From: Calycina herbarum
Lineage: Eukaryota > Ascomycota > Leotiomycetes > Helotiales > Pezizellaceae
Length of the DNA stretch: 64,000 nucleotides
Direction of reading: 5' to 3'
Assembly: GCA_001414485.1 (NCBI GenBank)
Contig: LLEY01000038.1
Location: forward strand, 186,001 to 250,000
Under the pieces are notes generated by a model, which searched no databases, was not told the origin of the DNA, and saw only the letters and a list, made by a program, of their open reading frames with translations. The position numbers were made by a program, and so were the translations under genes. Every line of letters starts with the position of its first letter. Positions within the stretch are counted from its first letter, which is position 1. Shown here piece after piece: positions 1-12,700 of the stretch.

Positions 1-272
1 AAGGCAGTACTTTATCTAGTACATTTTTCCGCAAGCAGACCTGGCAGACCTGGGACAAGATCAAATACCCGTCCATGTCTTGCCCCCTCAGTACGTCACG
101 AAAAATTCCCAAATATCCAAATGCAATCCTTCCCATCCAACCTGCAGATAGGTAGGACAGGAAGATGGCGTCAGATCCAGACCCAGATGAAGTACTCCAT
201 TTTTTACAGGACCCCCATAATAATAAACGCCAGTAGCCCCTTTTGTGTTACCCCATATGTATCGGTCGCAGC
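1..272. other. 3' flank of the methyltransferase gene
   Basis: No reading frame here resembles a protein I know. The segment lies just after the stop codon of the minus-strand methyltransferase gene and probably holds its 3' untranslated region and terminator. Confidence 0.4.
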
Positions 273-1546
273 TTATTTGAAAAGCTTGTTATTGGGGTCT
301 TTAACATTGAGGAAGGTGTACTGGTTGGATTGTCAGTCAGTATTGCACGGCATATTTCTCTTGGGGGAGGAGCAGGGGAAGGGGCGGGGCAACAAAACAT
401 ACCTCAGCCAATCGTGGGTTTCCATCCTCAAACTTAAGACTAACGGCCAACAAGTTCGGCTCAGTCCAAGCTGGTCGCATTCCTCTGTGTTCCATGCTCT
501 CCCACCAATCTAGGAAAATCGGATATGTGATGCCTTGATTTTGGAAGAGATGTAGTTCGATAAGCATTTGTCCGATGGGCATTTCGGTTCCGGCGTCTTG
601 GGTGTGCGAGTTTAGGGAGGAGAGTGCATTGAACTCGGCGTACTCGATGTCGATTTTGAGGATGTCGCTACAGAGAATGATGGTTAGTAAGTTGGTTTGG
701 AGAGGGGGAGGGAGGATGCAAGGGATAGGCTGGGTAGGCGTACATGTAATCGTGTCCATTCATCTGCATCAAATCTTGAATGGTATACGATGGTGGTGTA
801 CTCGAGGGGTTGGTCGAGGAGCTGATTGCTGCGCGAAGGAAGTGGGTTCGTGCCTTGAATTCTGGTTTGATCTGTGGTCCGAACTCGTCGACCGAGAAGT
901 CGTATCCAAAGATCTCGCAATTGGTTCTCTCGAGCATTTCTTGTTCTATGATTGGTCTGTTAATCAAACGTCGACCCGATAGAACGTATTGGGACATACC
1001 AAAGCTCGACTCGTTTTGTACACCAAAAGAGTAGATGATGCACGGTCGAGTATTCTTCTCATATCGGCTCATGCCACAAACCCATTTACCTCCATCCCCC
1101 ATCTTGCCAATGCGCTCAACCTCCCATGGGCAGTTGTATGAGGCAGGGACGAGATCCCAGACGGAGACAGGTGTTGTAAAATAGGAGGGTCCGTCTACTG
1201 CAGGAAAACTTGAAGTTGATGTTAGCCCTTGTTTCAATATATCAAACAAAGATAGCTTCGAGATTCAGGTCCACTGGCAAATAACTTACAAGTCCAGCCC
1301 TGGATACTGCTGGCGGAAGGCGTGTCTTTGGTCAACAGTCTTCTGCCACAACTTCTCGCTGGTCTGCATCATTGACTTGATATTTCCTCTTCCAAGCGAA
1401 CCAGATATCCGATTTCTGAAGTCCTCGGCCGATTTGGGAACCCAGTTTGGCAATTCTCCATGATTGCTGCTAATCTGTCCAAAGAGGACGATGAGTAACA
1501 GTGCTGCTGCACCGAAGATGGCGAATTGTGCTAGTTTGGATCTCAT
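273..1546 (-). CDS. Membrane-anchored methyltransferase-like protein (METTL24/FkbM-like)
   Basis: The gene has five exons on the minus strand: 1546-1290, 1208-1000, 945-744, 667-403 and 320-273. All junctions are GT..AG and the phases close to a 326-residue protein. Residues about 8-24 form one hydrophobic segment after a short basic start (MRSKLAQ), so it looks like a type II membrane protein of the secretory pathway with a lumenal domain. The body resembles the Methyltransf_22 family (METTL24-like): aromatic-rich entry, CEIFGYDFSVDEFGPQ, and the acidic strand DILKIDIEYAEF, which matches the FkbM-type motif that contacts the methyl donor. The substrate is unknown; this fold also occurs in proteins of uncertain activity. 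The frame is intact and the ATG is followed directly by the anchor, which supports this start. Confidence 0.85.
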
Positions 1547-3695
1547 CTTGACAGACGTTAAGTGTCAAAACGTGATTGATGTTGAATGGAGACTGGGTGC
1601 GATGGATTGTTAACACCTGTGTAATAACGACAGATCTGAGTTGGTCAGGATGTTGAAAGATTGTCCAATTTAAAAGCAAACAGCCAGCGACGTGAATAAA
1701 ACAAAATAGTTGGAAGGTCCAGCTCCGTTATGTAGTGAATGGTGAGATATCTACCTCCAACAGACAATGCAGCTAACCAGCGAATAAGAAAGCAGAGCAA
1801 TTCCCACCATTCCTTTCTGGAACACCCCTGATCCACCCGCCTGCAAACACTGTTTGCTTTTGATAATGCAATGACGAACAAACTAAAGACAAACCATCAT
1901 GGACCAAGCCATGGGGCTGAATAAGGATCCCTTGACTCTCCACATCTTCGCCAGTTGATGACATAAAGCACAAACCACAGTATGGCCTTTCAAGACAGTC
2001 GTCTCACCCACTCGCATACTAAAGCTCTTAAATAGAAAATAGGGTTTCCCATATCTGGCATTTTGCAGGTATTGACTCGGTAATATGTGCCTTTCCCATA
2101 CTGTACGGCCCTCTGCCAAGTCGATTTGGGAGTTACAGCCGAAGGTAGGTAATCCGGGCATCGGACGCCATTTTTTTGCTTTTGATAGAGGAGGGCAATA
2201 ATCTACATACTTCTGTGCGTAGTGTGTGGGTTCCTGTAGAATGGTATATCCAGAATTGACGACGAGTGTCTTGAGTGATGATGTCGGGAATACAACCTTA
2301 ACGATGCCAAAACGTCCGGGTGGGGCTTGATCACGTGATAAGCTCTTCCTTAGCATACGTTTTGCTCGTTGACTCGAGCAGTGAGTGAGTAAGGATAAAA
2401 CCTGCTCCCTACCACTAAAAAATGGAGCTCAAAAAGGGGAACAAAGGAAAAAGTGCATAAATCCCACGTGACTGTTTCGCAACTTCCAGATTTTGTTTCA
2501 ACTCTTCCTAGCTCCAGACTCCACCGCGCTCCTACACCTTCAACATCTCGAGCGACTCATGTTCGATAAGCAGAATGGAACACTTCCAAGTCAGCTCAAT
2601 CAGAGAATTTCACCGAGCAGTGCACCATGAATCTCCACTGAGCGTTTCTTAGGGTGGGGCTGGATTGTCGCTGCTATGGTGACGCATTTCATTACGAGTT
2701 TTCTCCAAATCGATGTTGATATCATCTTCGTATTTAGTATCTCAGCCTCATCGCATCCGTTTAGCCCTTACATTTTGCACCGATTCCAGCTTGACTCAAT
2801 TCCCAAGTTGCCCTTCATTTGGGTAGAAATCCTCATCAACTGGAACGCTTCTGGCCAAAGCACTCCTCATTTTTCACATTTCCATGCATCGGAGTCATAC
2901 ACTCTTATTTCTCGATCAAACAGTATTTTCCGGCACCCCTCAAGCCGCCTTATCAACCATTATCACGACCATCTCGGCGACAGAGCCTCATCTATCACAC
3001 ACATACTCTTGGCAGGTTACAAATCAGGCGATGAGCACATTATCAATAGTTTCTTCATTTGGATGTTTCCTGGCACTCGAATCCCAAAATGCGCTGTCAA
3101 GTTTCAATCGAGTCCTTCAATTTATCATGATGCTTGGCCATGTGTCTCGTCCAAGTCATTCAAGGGCAGTACCTCCGGATACTTGGTCGACATCTTGTTC
3201 ATTGAGAAATTATTCCTGTGGAGAAGCCGGCGAGGTGCAGAATCACAATCCTATGATCTCGACGCGTTATCCAAGCTCTCAATTACGACTTTCGACGATG
3301 TCAACACCCTTCCAAAAAATTCCACAAATTCCACTGGCATGGCTTCTTACAATCTCTACTGAAGTTCTCACTGGTGTGTCTCCGGCCTCAACTTGATGAA
3401 AGTCTATTAGGTTGTACTCTATATCTATCTATGGTCTACGGGTATCGCATCTATGTCTCCCTCGATCTCTATATTGCTATGGCTGTGTCTGTCTAAGTCT
3501 ACGTGTCCTACGCGTTTTATCAATTTGGTTTCGCGCACTCCCTCTTAGACTCCGGACGCCATCTACCTCCTCAATCTAGCGCCGGCGCCAGTGCACCACA
3601 ACGCTCCTATTCCAGTAACGACAGTGGTGTATTAACTCTTTTTATTGGCCGAAGCCCCTATGCAAACATAGCCCAATCCGACAAATGAAACCACT
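1547..3695. other. Intergenic region, no supported gene
   Basis: This holds the promoter side of the methyltransferase and the 3' side of the permease. Open frames exist on both strands (a 157-codon one at 1883-2356 minus, overlapping plus frames at 2676-3396), but none shows a domain, good splice signals or a plausible start. The part around 2480-2650 is pyrimidine-rich and may belong to an unannotated transcript. Confidence 0.4.
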
Positions 3696-5443
3696 TTAGT
3701 GGGCGTCCTCATCCTTTCCTGGCCACATGATATCATGTTTAATCACTGCTTTCATGTGACAGAAGAACACAACGAGATAACCAAGGAAAAGCATAACTCC
3801 CATAGCCGTTCCAACCATCAATATAGCTTGCGAGTTCAAGCGGGTACCTTTGTGAGGGTTAGCAATGGTCATTTACTGAAGGATTGAGTGGACTTACCAA
3901 TCTGGATTGTAGCAATTGTGAAACCAACATTGGGGAATACCTTGGCATACCAGTTGAGATGGAATGCATTGCGGTGGATTGCCTCGAACATTGCAACAAT
4001 GGCGATACCAAAACACCAAGCGGCGAATACCCAAAGACCAATTGCAGCGAGAAGAGCCAAGATTTGTAAGAGATCCTCAATCATTGCAGGGTTTTCGATC
4101 CCGGGAAGTGTGATGTAAGTTGTGAAGATCTTTGTAATCTTGACATCTTGTGCCATACCAATCAAAGCAAGTGCTGTGAAAGCTGGAGGTCCAACGGCGA
4201 TAAACATGGCTGGTCTCGACTGATCTGCGGGTAGACCCGAGGTCATGAGACGACCAAAATAAATACCATACATCATGATAGCCAACATCATACCCAACCC
4301 CTGGTATGAGAGTCCTGCCACAAGCATAGGAAGAGCGTGTTCTGCAGTTTGTGTCTTGGCGATGGCGGAAGCTAGTGTACCGACCAACATGGCAGGGAAA
4401 ATTGGCAGAATCCAACCGGGAAGAACGTTGGTGATGACAAGTGCCTTCACTGTAAAGAGGACGTGATAATATACGATCGCGAGGATTGAGACCATCACGG
4501 TATAGACCCAGAATGTGATTCTGAGAGCCTCGATGAGCCAAGGGCCGGAATTTGGAACTCCGTATGCGGTTGTGTTGGTGATCATTGTTGCGAGACTGAG
4601 CCAAAATGTCGCCATGAAGAAGCCTTCGTGGGGGTTGGTGAGAGAATGGTAAAGCGTTCCAGGGTGTAGGATGAAGCGTGCCGTGAGCATGGCAGTCACT
4701 CCGGTGAAGAAGAACAAGTTGAGAATGAACATGGCAGTTCCTAGGCCAGTAAGACCGGTAAATCGAAATGGGATGATGGAAAGTGTGAAAGCAACACCAC
4801 CCGTCGCCATGGTCCAAGCATACCAGGCGAAAGTAAAATGCTTTAGTCGGTCTCTAAGAGAGAGCTTTCCATTTACCGGTACAGCATGGCCATGGTGGTC
4901 GTCTTTGCTATGTGTGCTGGTTGTGTCCGAATCGAAGTCTGAGAATTGTATCTCCTTTTCCTCTTTTGAAAGATCTTGGCGTGGTGCGAGTTGTCCGTTT
5001 GGTGTGTTGGTTCCACTACGAACCGAGTCGCTTCGTTCTCTGCCCATATCTCTACCCATTCCATTGTTCGTGTTGTAACCATTGTTCGTGTTGTAACTTG
5101 GCATTCGTTGGTGTGATGGCGACTGTGATCTCGAAGAATCCATATATACCCTCTGTAGTGATGGTGTGCGAGACATCTGAGGATACTGCATCTCCCTTTG
5201 GTAGTCTTGTCTATCGTAGTCGGGGGCCGGGGACGCCCTTCGTTCCCCCAAGTTCTGTGGTCTTTCCGTCCGACTATCCATTGAGTTTGAGTTGAGTTCT
5301 CGAGAGTTTCTATTCGAGAAATATTGTAGGGTGGCTTCGATGCTTCCTCGAATTCGAGACTCCCGGCGGTTATCGAAAAGAACGTCCTTCTTGTATTGCA
5401 CAAGATTGTGAATGTCTGTTGTAGGTCCAGCCCGGGGATCCAT
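3696..5443 (-). CDS. Mae1-type malate/C4-dicarboxylate permease (TDT/SLAC1 family)
   Basis: Two exons on the minus strand, 5443-3898 and 3847-3696, are separated by a 50-bp intron. They join in frame to about 565 residues. The ATG at 5443 (MDPRAGPTTD) is chosen because the frame extends upstream only through a non-ATG codon. Residues 1 to about 195 are hydrophilic, rich in Ser, Arg and Asn, with a short duplicated YNTNNG motif. From about residue 205 there are roughly ten membrane segments with the family pattern: FAWYAWTMATGG at the first helix, HPGTLYHSLTNPHEGFF, then PGWILPIFPAMLVGTLAS and LSYQGLGMM. The family (PF03595; fission yeast Mae1, bacterial TehA) moves malate and other dicarboxylates across the plasma membrane. 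The cytosolic N-terminal tail is longer than in fission yeast Mae1 and is a likely phosphorylation region. Substrate choice cannot be read from sequence; sulfite exporters of the Ssu1 type are the nearest alternative. Confidence 0.9.
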
Positions 5444-7381
5444 TGTTATAAGTGCTGACAAAACTAGGAAACTATTTTACACAGCAACTGAAAAGGAAAA
5501 AAGAGATAGTAGGTAAAAAAAAAGGAGGGGATGAATGAATAGATGGTTTGGCACCAAGGAGCGGCAAGACCCTCAGTAATATCTAATGAACAGCGATCTT
5601 CGCCTAAGCCCTCGACCTCTCTCCCAAACCAGCCAAACTGGACTCCAAACACTCTGGCCAAAAATCGACCCTGCCTGTGGATATCTTGTGGAGCCCAACT
5701 AGGAATATATAACTGCCAAGTTTGTACACAAACACCTGCTTGACGAGTTGATATCCCAGGGACAGACCCCTTTTGGAATGCCGAGAGATAACAACATTAG
5801 CAGAGTGACATGCGCACGGCGACGGAGATTTCTCATTGGCATGAACGGCTGCCAAGGACTCGCTAAAGGGCATCTCCTACGGCAGATTTGCATCATGCCT
5901 GAAATAGTGACGGCCTTTCCAGGAGCTCCTGGGCAATTCCTGCACAGCACTGTTCTTTGCACCCAAGCACTTGGCACTTGGCGAGTTCGCACCAGAGGCT
6001 GCGGACAAGGCCAGCGTAAGGCTGGGCAGTCGCAAGCCCACGCAAGATGGGTGTTTTAATTGTTGAGCGCTGCCTCAGGAGGGTGGATTCCCCAAGACTC
6101 GCCCCCTGTTGGAGGCTTAACTCTCCTAGCCAACGCCACAGCCGTCCGTGATGAGTTTTAGACGGGCTCAACTACCGACGAAGTTTGTATCCCAATTCTC
6201 TGTGGTTTCACAAGTGAGATAAGCAGCTTCAGAAAACCCCGATGGAAAACTCGACATCTCTGGAAAACACCCATACGGACTTGAACGAAAGCGATCCGTC
6301 AACACTACGGAGAGTTCCATACTCTTGGATACTTTTATTTCAGCATCAACAAGTCCATCATAGCATATATTGCTATTAATAGAAGCATTTGGTTCTTTCT
6401 CCTGCTGGTAACAACAACAATTATGTTATCCACGCCTCCAAGGATATTTTTAAGCGACCGCCACCGGTGTCACCGACAAGCAATCCTGCAGCAATGAGGC
6501 TCTAAAATCTACTAATTCATCAGGTGAAATGTCTTGGAAAGGTTCGATCCGCAGCCCTCACCGGCCCCTCAACCGGACGAATGAGAAGGAGGCCTGTTAA
6601 TTATCCGCCGTAAGCCCCTTTTCCAAGAACTCTAAAACTTCAAAACACACACAGTTCAACTCAGTTCTTCTGGGCCATGAGGCGCACAGGTTCTCGCACG
6701 CGCGGGTCGCACTGATCAACCGTCAAAAAAATCCAAATCTTCTATTTCGAGAAGGGTCCCTTCGTCCTATTTGAGATTTTGGCAGGATTTTGGCCTGTCC
6801 TGTGAAGGAGGGTGCACAGGCCTACGAAAAGAAATCGGAGGTGGCCAAAACGTTCATCAGCGCTGCTTGAAACATGCGAAACGACCCGACTTCAAGCATG
6901 CGTCACGGGTTTTTGCCCAGCGCTGAGCGCCCAACTATGTCTCAGGGCCATCCATTCTGGCAAAGATTATCTTCCATGAGGATTGCTGTTGAGCCCTAGG
7001 ACGCGTTGCGACTTGTGGCTCGTCTCTTGGTATGATACTCAGAACCTATTGAAAGTAAGTTTACCAGTCCCATAGAGTGCGATCCTTCTCCCAAGAGATT
7101 TTCGAGATTGAAAATAACTTCTTTTGTAGAGTTTAATTTTGACATGGACGATCGATTGCGAACATCTTCATCCCATGGTCTTTGATGGTCTTGGAAGTTT
7201 GAAGGGGCTTTTCCATCGAATCCACAATTCCCTAGAAGCGATTTCATTCTTATCCACTATCTCGCTCCAGCCAAGAGGCGAAGAAACATCTTTAGCCCCT
7301 TTACCAAGAGTTTCGAGCCTCAACATACAGGGGCTAATCCCCTGCCGTCGCAAATTGTCATGTCACCGCTGCGAATACGTG

Positions 7382-7423
<42 letters not shown>

Positions 7424-9506
7424 GTTTGTTGGCTGACGTGGATTCACGAAAAATGAGACCAAGTAGTTTCATTACGATCAATTTCTTCGACAAAGATTGG
7501 GAAGGATAGAGTGAAGAATTCAAGAATTTGAGGCTTTTGATCGACGTTGCAAACGCTCTGGATTTTTACACTTTCCGCTTTCGTCACCCCTGGAAAACGG
7601 CATCATCGGAGAAGAAATTGCACCAAATGCTTAGGTCTTTCAAGACTCATCAACGCCTGATGGGCAGCGAATAGGCATTGATTCAATCACTCTTTTTTCC
7701 CTTGGTTAACTTGGCAAATCGGGTCAGACAGACGTGGCGCATCTAGATAAAATTCAAGTGGGACTGTGACTTCTTACGGATCTCGATCCCCGAGTGCTCG
7801 CCATGCGACCGCTTCTTCAACCTCTTGGGTTTTGAATTCAGCTTGGAGATATCCAAGATCTGGGGCGGAACACTCTCCTCCCACTCCAGGTCAAGACTTG
7901 ATGGGAAACAAACCAGCAGCAAAACAACCTCAGGATTGTCTGACCTCGTGAGCAAAGACTGGCAGTGAGTGGTAGATGGACATTCCCCAAGAAACTGGAG
8001 CGGCAACTTCTGCATCCACTCCATGATTCTTCGAGATCCAGCGCTAACCACAAGATAACAGTGGATAGCCAACAATCAAGGTGCATCATATGAATGTCTT
8101 GGACGTTTGGAAGCATTGCTCTAAACGTAGACCCCCCACGAAGTTATCCCCTCAATCTTGAAGCTTCCAAGTGCCAATGAAGGAGTCTTCTTGGACGCTT
8201 GATGACGCCTGCAAAATTCAAGCCCTCAGCCATCACGCGTATTACCTCGCAGTCAGGCGGATTGGGCGGCCTTCCCATTTGCGAAAGAAGCCTTTCTCTC
8301 TTGCGTGGATGAGCGGATCGTCAAACTCCAAGTGCCTATCCTTTGTCAAATTTAGAAAGAACAATTCCTCAAAACTCAATGCAGTCAGTTCAAGCTCCAT
8401 CATCCAAGAGATCAAGACTTGGAATCTAGGTTCTGGGAAGATTACCCTGCTTGCCAATTTATTTATTTCTATTTACTTCACGCCTTGTGGAGAGAAAAGG
8501 CTTCGCATTCCCCATCTGTGGGGCATCTCTGAGCATCTCTGAGCAATGCCGATGAATATAGTTTACAGGCTAAAGACGACGTATTTCCAAGAAAAGGGTT
8601 CCGGACAAGTCCGGTTTTCATCTATAAAAATTAGATCGTCATGCAAAGTCAGTATTAATTCCCACGGTACGCGTTATTTCCCATCGCAAGGCTCATCAGG
8701 GCGAAACATTTGTCACCAGAAGAAGAAACATAATCATACGAAGTACGCAGGAGTGAGTATGACCCTCTCCCACCAAGAAATCCCAAGTGGATGATTCCTT
8801 ACTCTTGGAATCTCTTGGATATATCCGAGCGGGATAGAGATACACGAACCAGGGGCTTGAGCCCACCACTTCTAGCGTAGTGGCCACTCCCGCTGTCTGT
8901 CTTTCATTGTAAACTCTCTTGCACGCAATTTTTAGCAACTCGCCCTCTGTCCCTTCTCAAAGACTTCCATTCCGATCGGACCCGAACCCTATTTCTTATC
9001 GTCGTATCACCGCGTCTGCATGTCTGTTTGACATCGTAAGTCTCCCATTGGACTATTCTCTGTCTGAACCTGCACAGAATATGCAGCCGAGCCTTGGAAA
9101 TAAGGGACTTGTGCTTCGAAAGCCTGTCGAATATCACTCCTCAGTGAGGTCTTGGGAATTTTGCGCAGCAGCACCAAGTCTACGTGGTATTTTGTTGTTC
9201 TAAGGGGTTCATGGCTTCAATCCACCCCCAAGGGTTAGAACCAAGGGAATGAGAGACAGGCAAGACTCTAGGCAATGTTTTGTGGTGGGTGGGATATGAA
9301 TCCACTCTTTTTGATGTTGATCAAGTCAAAACATATTTGATGGGTTGTTATATCATGGTGTCTTGATACTCCTTTTTTCTTTTAGCCCTTTTAATCTATT
9401 CGGGACATTTCTTCTTCTTGATCAAATATACTTTTCGTCTTCTCTCTTCGGTCGAATTACTATTATTGAATTCTCCAAGAATTAATATCTACACACGTCA
9501 GCAATC
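5444..9506. other. 4-kb intergenic region, no supported gene
   Basis: Only short overlapping frames are present on both strands, none with a recognisable domain or splice pattern. The first few hundred bases are likely the permease promoter and 5' leader. The region contains a TC microsatellite. Non-coding transcription cannot be excluded. Confidence 0.4.
7386..7418. repeat. (TC)n microsatellite
   Basis: An uninterrupted run of about 16 TC dinucleotides in intergenic sequence. Confidence 0.95.
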
Positions 9507-9728
9507 ATGCTCTTCACTTCTTCCCAAGCTGTCGTCTTTGCCACCTCCATCCTGGTTCTTCTCAAGGAAACATCTGCGATGCCTACTCCTGAGCTTACGA
9601 CTCTCAAATTGAGCACGATTAACATCAATACTGCACCTGTCAATATCAATATCAACAGCAACATGATCGCGCCAGAAACTCCTACAGTTCGACCCTCCGT
9701 TACCTATCAATATCCTCCAAAAGAATGA
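9507..9728 (+). CDS. Candidate small secreted protein
   Basis: A 73-codon frame opens with ATG and encodes a convincing signal peptide: MLFTSSQ followed by the hydrophobic core AVVFATSILVLL and a likely cut after residue 24 (KETSA). The mature part would be about 49 residues, without cysteine, rich in Asn, Thr, Ile and Pro, with a small internal repetition (NINTAPVNININSN). Upstream sequence is pyrimidine-rich, as is common near fungal start sites. About 80 bases downstream lies a textbook intron (donor GTAAGC at 9812, branch GCTAAC at 9851, acceptor TAG at 9868), so a spliced transcript may run through here with the intron in its 3' leader. I recognise no family. It could equally be a chance frame; secreted effectors of plant-associated fungi often look like this. 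Confidence 0.4.
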   Translation: MLFTSSQAVVFATSILVLLKETSAMPTPELTTLKLSTININTAPVNININSNMIAPETPTVRPSVTYQYPPKE

Positions 9729-12700
9729 ATACCAGGAAGTACTTGAGTTTAAAGAGGTCAGGAGGACGATACTACGAAGTGATGGTGTTACAGTCGTGAC
9801 TTGACGAAAAGGTAAGCAAATCCCATCAAATCATCAAAGAAGAATAGCAAGCTAACATTTTCAACTAGATTACAAGTAATTCTGGTTTCAGAACGACGGA
9901 TAAGACTTTTTTGTTCGATACATTATACGAATTTATCCAACTTCACGAATGCTTCGATCAGCAGGATGCTTTCACTTTATCATACACACTTCAATATTCT
10001 CAACACAGATCACCTTTGAATGGGATCGGAGAGAACCTATTGGTTCCTTTCTTGCATTGCCAACGAACTGAAATTTATATCTTGCTGCAAGTCAGTATGT
10101 ATTATGGCAGCTTCAAAGAAGCTGCTGAGGACATGGAGAACTCGGTATGATGACATGGAGCCATGAGAATGCTAGTGGTGGTGGTCAAGAATGGGAAGGA
10201 GGGAAGTTAGATATTGCATATCAATAAGCTAGCTAGCTAGATAGGTTACAATCATTTCGCAGGAAGAAGAAAGATTCATTTGGATAGGAACAAATTCAAG
10301 CAACCCTCTAATAATCTCTCTTTCATTCTCTTGAAGTTGTCCTTTCCTCTAACACGAACTACATGAAAGTATTCTGTCAACTATTTTGACCTTAGAGCTT
10401 TTTTTCCGAACAATAATTTGAGCAACTCAAATCATTTTTCCGAGCTCTAGCTGTATGAGGCGAGGCATGAGCATGATCCTTGGTTCCTTCGGCTAGCTGT
10501 CTTTCCGAATTTCGGGAGGATTTGGGGGCGGGATTCTGCCCGTGGTTTCACGGATTTTGGGCCGGGTGAGGATTTAGCCGAGATTTTTGTATGTATATTA
10601 TTCTCGAGAAAAGTGGCAAGTGTTTAGGAGAGGACTTCGGTATGGAGTTGCAGCTCTAAGCTCTAGAGGTATAAGAAGTGACCTTGATTCTGTGTCTTAT
10701 AATTGGAAGAAGATTTGTGTTGAAGTCGATACATGGTCGTTTTCAACTATTACTCGGCTCCAATCTTCACAAAATCCAGGTTCACGTGGAAATAGAATAA
10801 CTGGTAACAGCAGCGAGTGTTTGCTTTTTCGTTCTCAAGTTTTGTCTATCGGCTCAACTTCAGGAACTTGATGTCATACCCTCCGAATCTCTAGGAGTAA
10901 AGGCTGTGTGGGTTGTCAGTTTGAATGGCTGGACAAAGAACAGAGCTGGTTCCTAGGTTCATATCAATGACTGGGCATTCAGAAATCGATAACACAGTTA
11001 GTTTCAAGGAATTGAGAGCCCTTAGAGAATATCCCAAATACTAAATGTCATCGCAAAAACAAAAACAAATGCAATCTTTAGTACAGCATTTCATTGCGTT
11101 GATTAAAAAAAAATATGTTCTTCTCTTTGGTAACATACTGTTTCTACACTTGGGACATTTGTTGAGAACATATTTCTAGCTTTGGAATATCTCGTACACG
11201 TGCAATATAAATTCACGTCTTCAAAATTTGGAAGAAAGCAAGAACTAAATGGCTTTCGTATATAAAACTTGAAAAGAAAAGAACCAAAGAGAGCAGAAAC
11301 TCACTTTGGCTTCTTTCCTTCCAATAATCCCGGGAAAGGAAAGAAACAGGTTCGCATCGAAACATATCTCGCAGTCCTAGAGAGCTAGTCTATTTCAAAA
11401 TGAAATTTCCCCTCTATTTCTCTCGAGCTTCAATGAACCACTGGAGAGCCCTGAGACTAACCTGAAGCTGTTGGGAATTTACTACGTACAAGCTTCCAAC
11501 ACACCACTTGAACATCGCAATCTCAATCTGGCAGAGAGGTAGAGGCAGAGAGAGAGGCAATATCAATTGATTACTGTTGCAGTTTATCTACTACCTTGGG
11601 CCGTCGCGTCCTGTTTCTCTCTGTATCTCAATTATTCATTGTACTGTTGCAAGAATCAAGAGCTCGGAATCATGGACTGTTCTGTTCTCTATTCCGGAAT
11701 ACATGCAGGTGGTTTTGGTGTCCAGATGTGCCTTATCTCCTCCATACTTTAATCAATGATTCCCCTCTCATGACGAGACCATGTGGAGGGACCGAGAGCA
11801 TTGGTCATTCTACAGTTGATAACCCTCCTTGGTCAACGTCACGGTCGAGGGCGAGGTCGAAATAATCCAAAGAGTGAAGATACTTAGGGCGAAATTATTT
11901 CCACCCCCCGCGATACGTTTTCGATGACAAAAATTCATGTATATGAAAGGGAATCCGAGGGGGTGGCAGGAGGGGTTATACTCAGAGCTAAGCCTTGGCG
12001 TGGTGGGTCCTGGTTGGGTGAGGTGGTTCAAGCCGACGGGAGTGTGTCGAGAGGTAAAGAGGGAAGGAGCGACCTCGTCGAAGCGAAGGGTCGAGTCGAG
12101 GTCAAGCGAGGGAAGGAACGACCACGACCCCGACCAGCAGCCCAACACAAAACCCTCGCGTTCCCTCGTCCCTCCTTTTTTTCTCTTTCTTCCTCCAACT
12201 TTCTTCTCCGTCGATACCACCAGACTCGCCCCCAAAACCTCTCCATTACACGCACTCCCAAGGCTTCTACACGAGAGACTGGAAAGGCCAACAGCTCGAG
12301 GCCAATTCCTCTTGCTGATCCCGAGGTAGCTCAGAAGACTTACATGTGTCCCCATGGCTCTGGTCCGTTCTCTTTGGCAGGCGTGGCTACCTGGGTGGTG
12401 GGAGACTCTATTCTCTGAATGGCTTTTGTTTTTATTTCTTGTGTTCCGCTTTCCTGGCGAGGGAATTTTCTGGCGAGTTTCTGTTTCTGCCCTGGTGAGT
12501 TGACGATAAACACATCCACAATCACGGAGCTTAGCTGACAAAACCGTTTTGGCAGAAGAAGTGTACGTCCGCGGGACTACGAACTCCCTCATCGACACAG
12601 CCCATCTCCATCACCCTCTCGGTTCCACGTGGCGCTTAGTTGCGTACTTACTTCTGTTTTCCCATCTCCTGCTTCTTCCTTGCAAATTGACTCCCTGAAA

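Noticed and set aside
2676..3396. Overlapping plus-strand frames of up to 228 codons
   Set aside because: No family resemblance or splice structure, and two overlapping frames compete equally.
6541..6552. B-box-like GGTTCGATCC
   Set aside because: No A-box or cloverleaf pairs with it upstream.
8829..8895. tRNA-like stretch: AGCGGGA and TCCCGCT ends can pair, with a TAGCGTAGTGG box and a GGCTCAAGCCCC segment
   Set aside because: The span is about 67 bases, the T-arm does not pair properly and the D- and anticodon arms cannot be arranged in the right order on one strand. At best it is a tRNA-derived repeat fragment.
9869..10150. Frame open from the intron acceptor at 9869 to a TGA at 10150, possibly a second exon of the small secreted gene
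   Set aside because: The upstream exon would need to enter in a frame that has a TGA 15 bases before the donor, and the ATG frame already ends at 9728.
11810..12598. 262-codon minus-strand frame
   Set aside because: Odd composition, overlapping long frames on the other strand and no domain; likely chance in stop-poor sequence.
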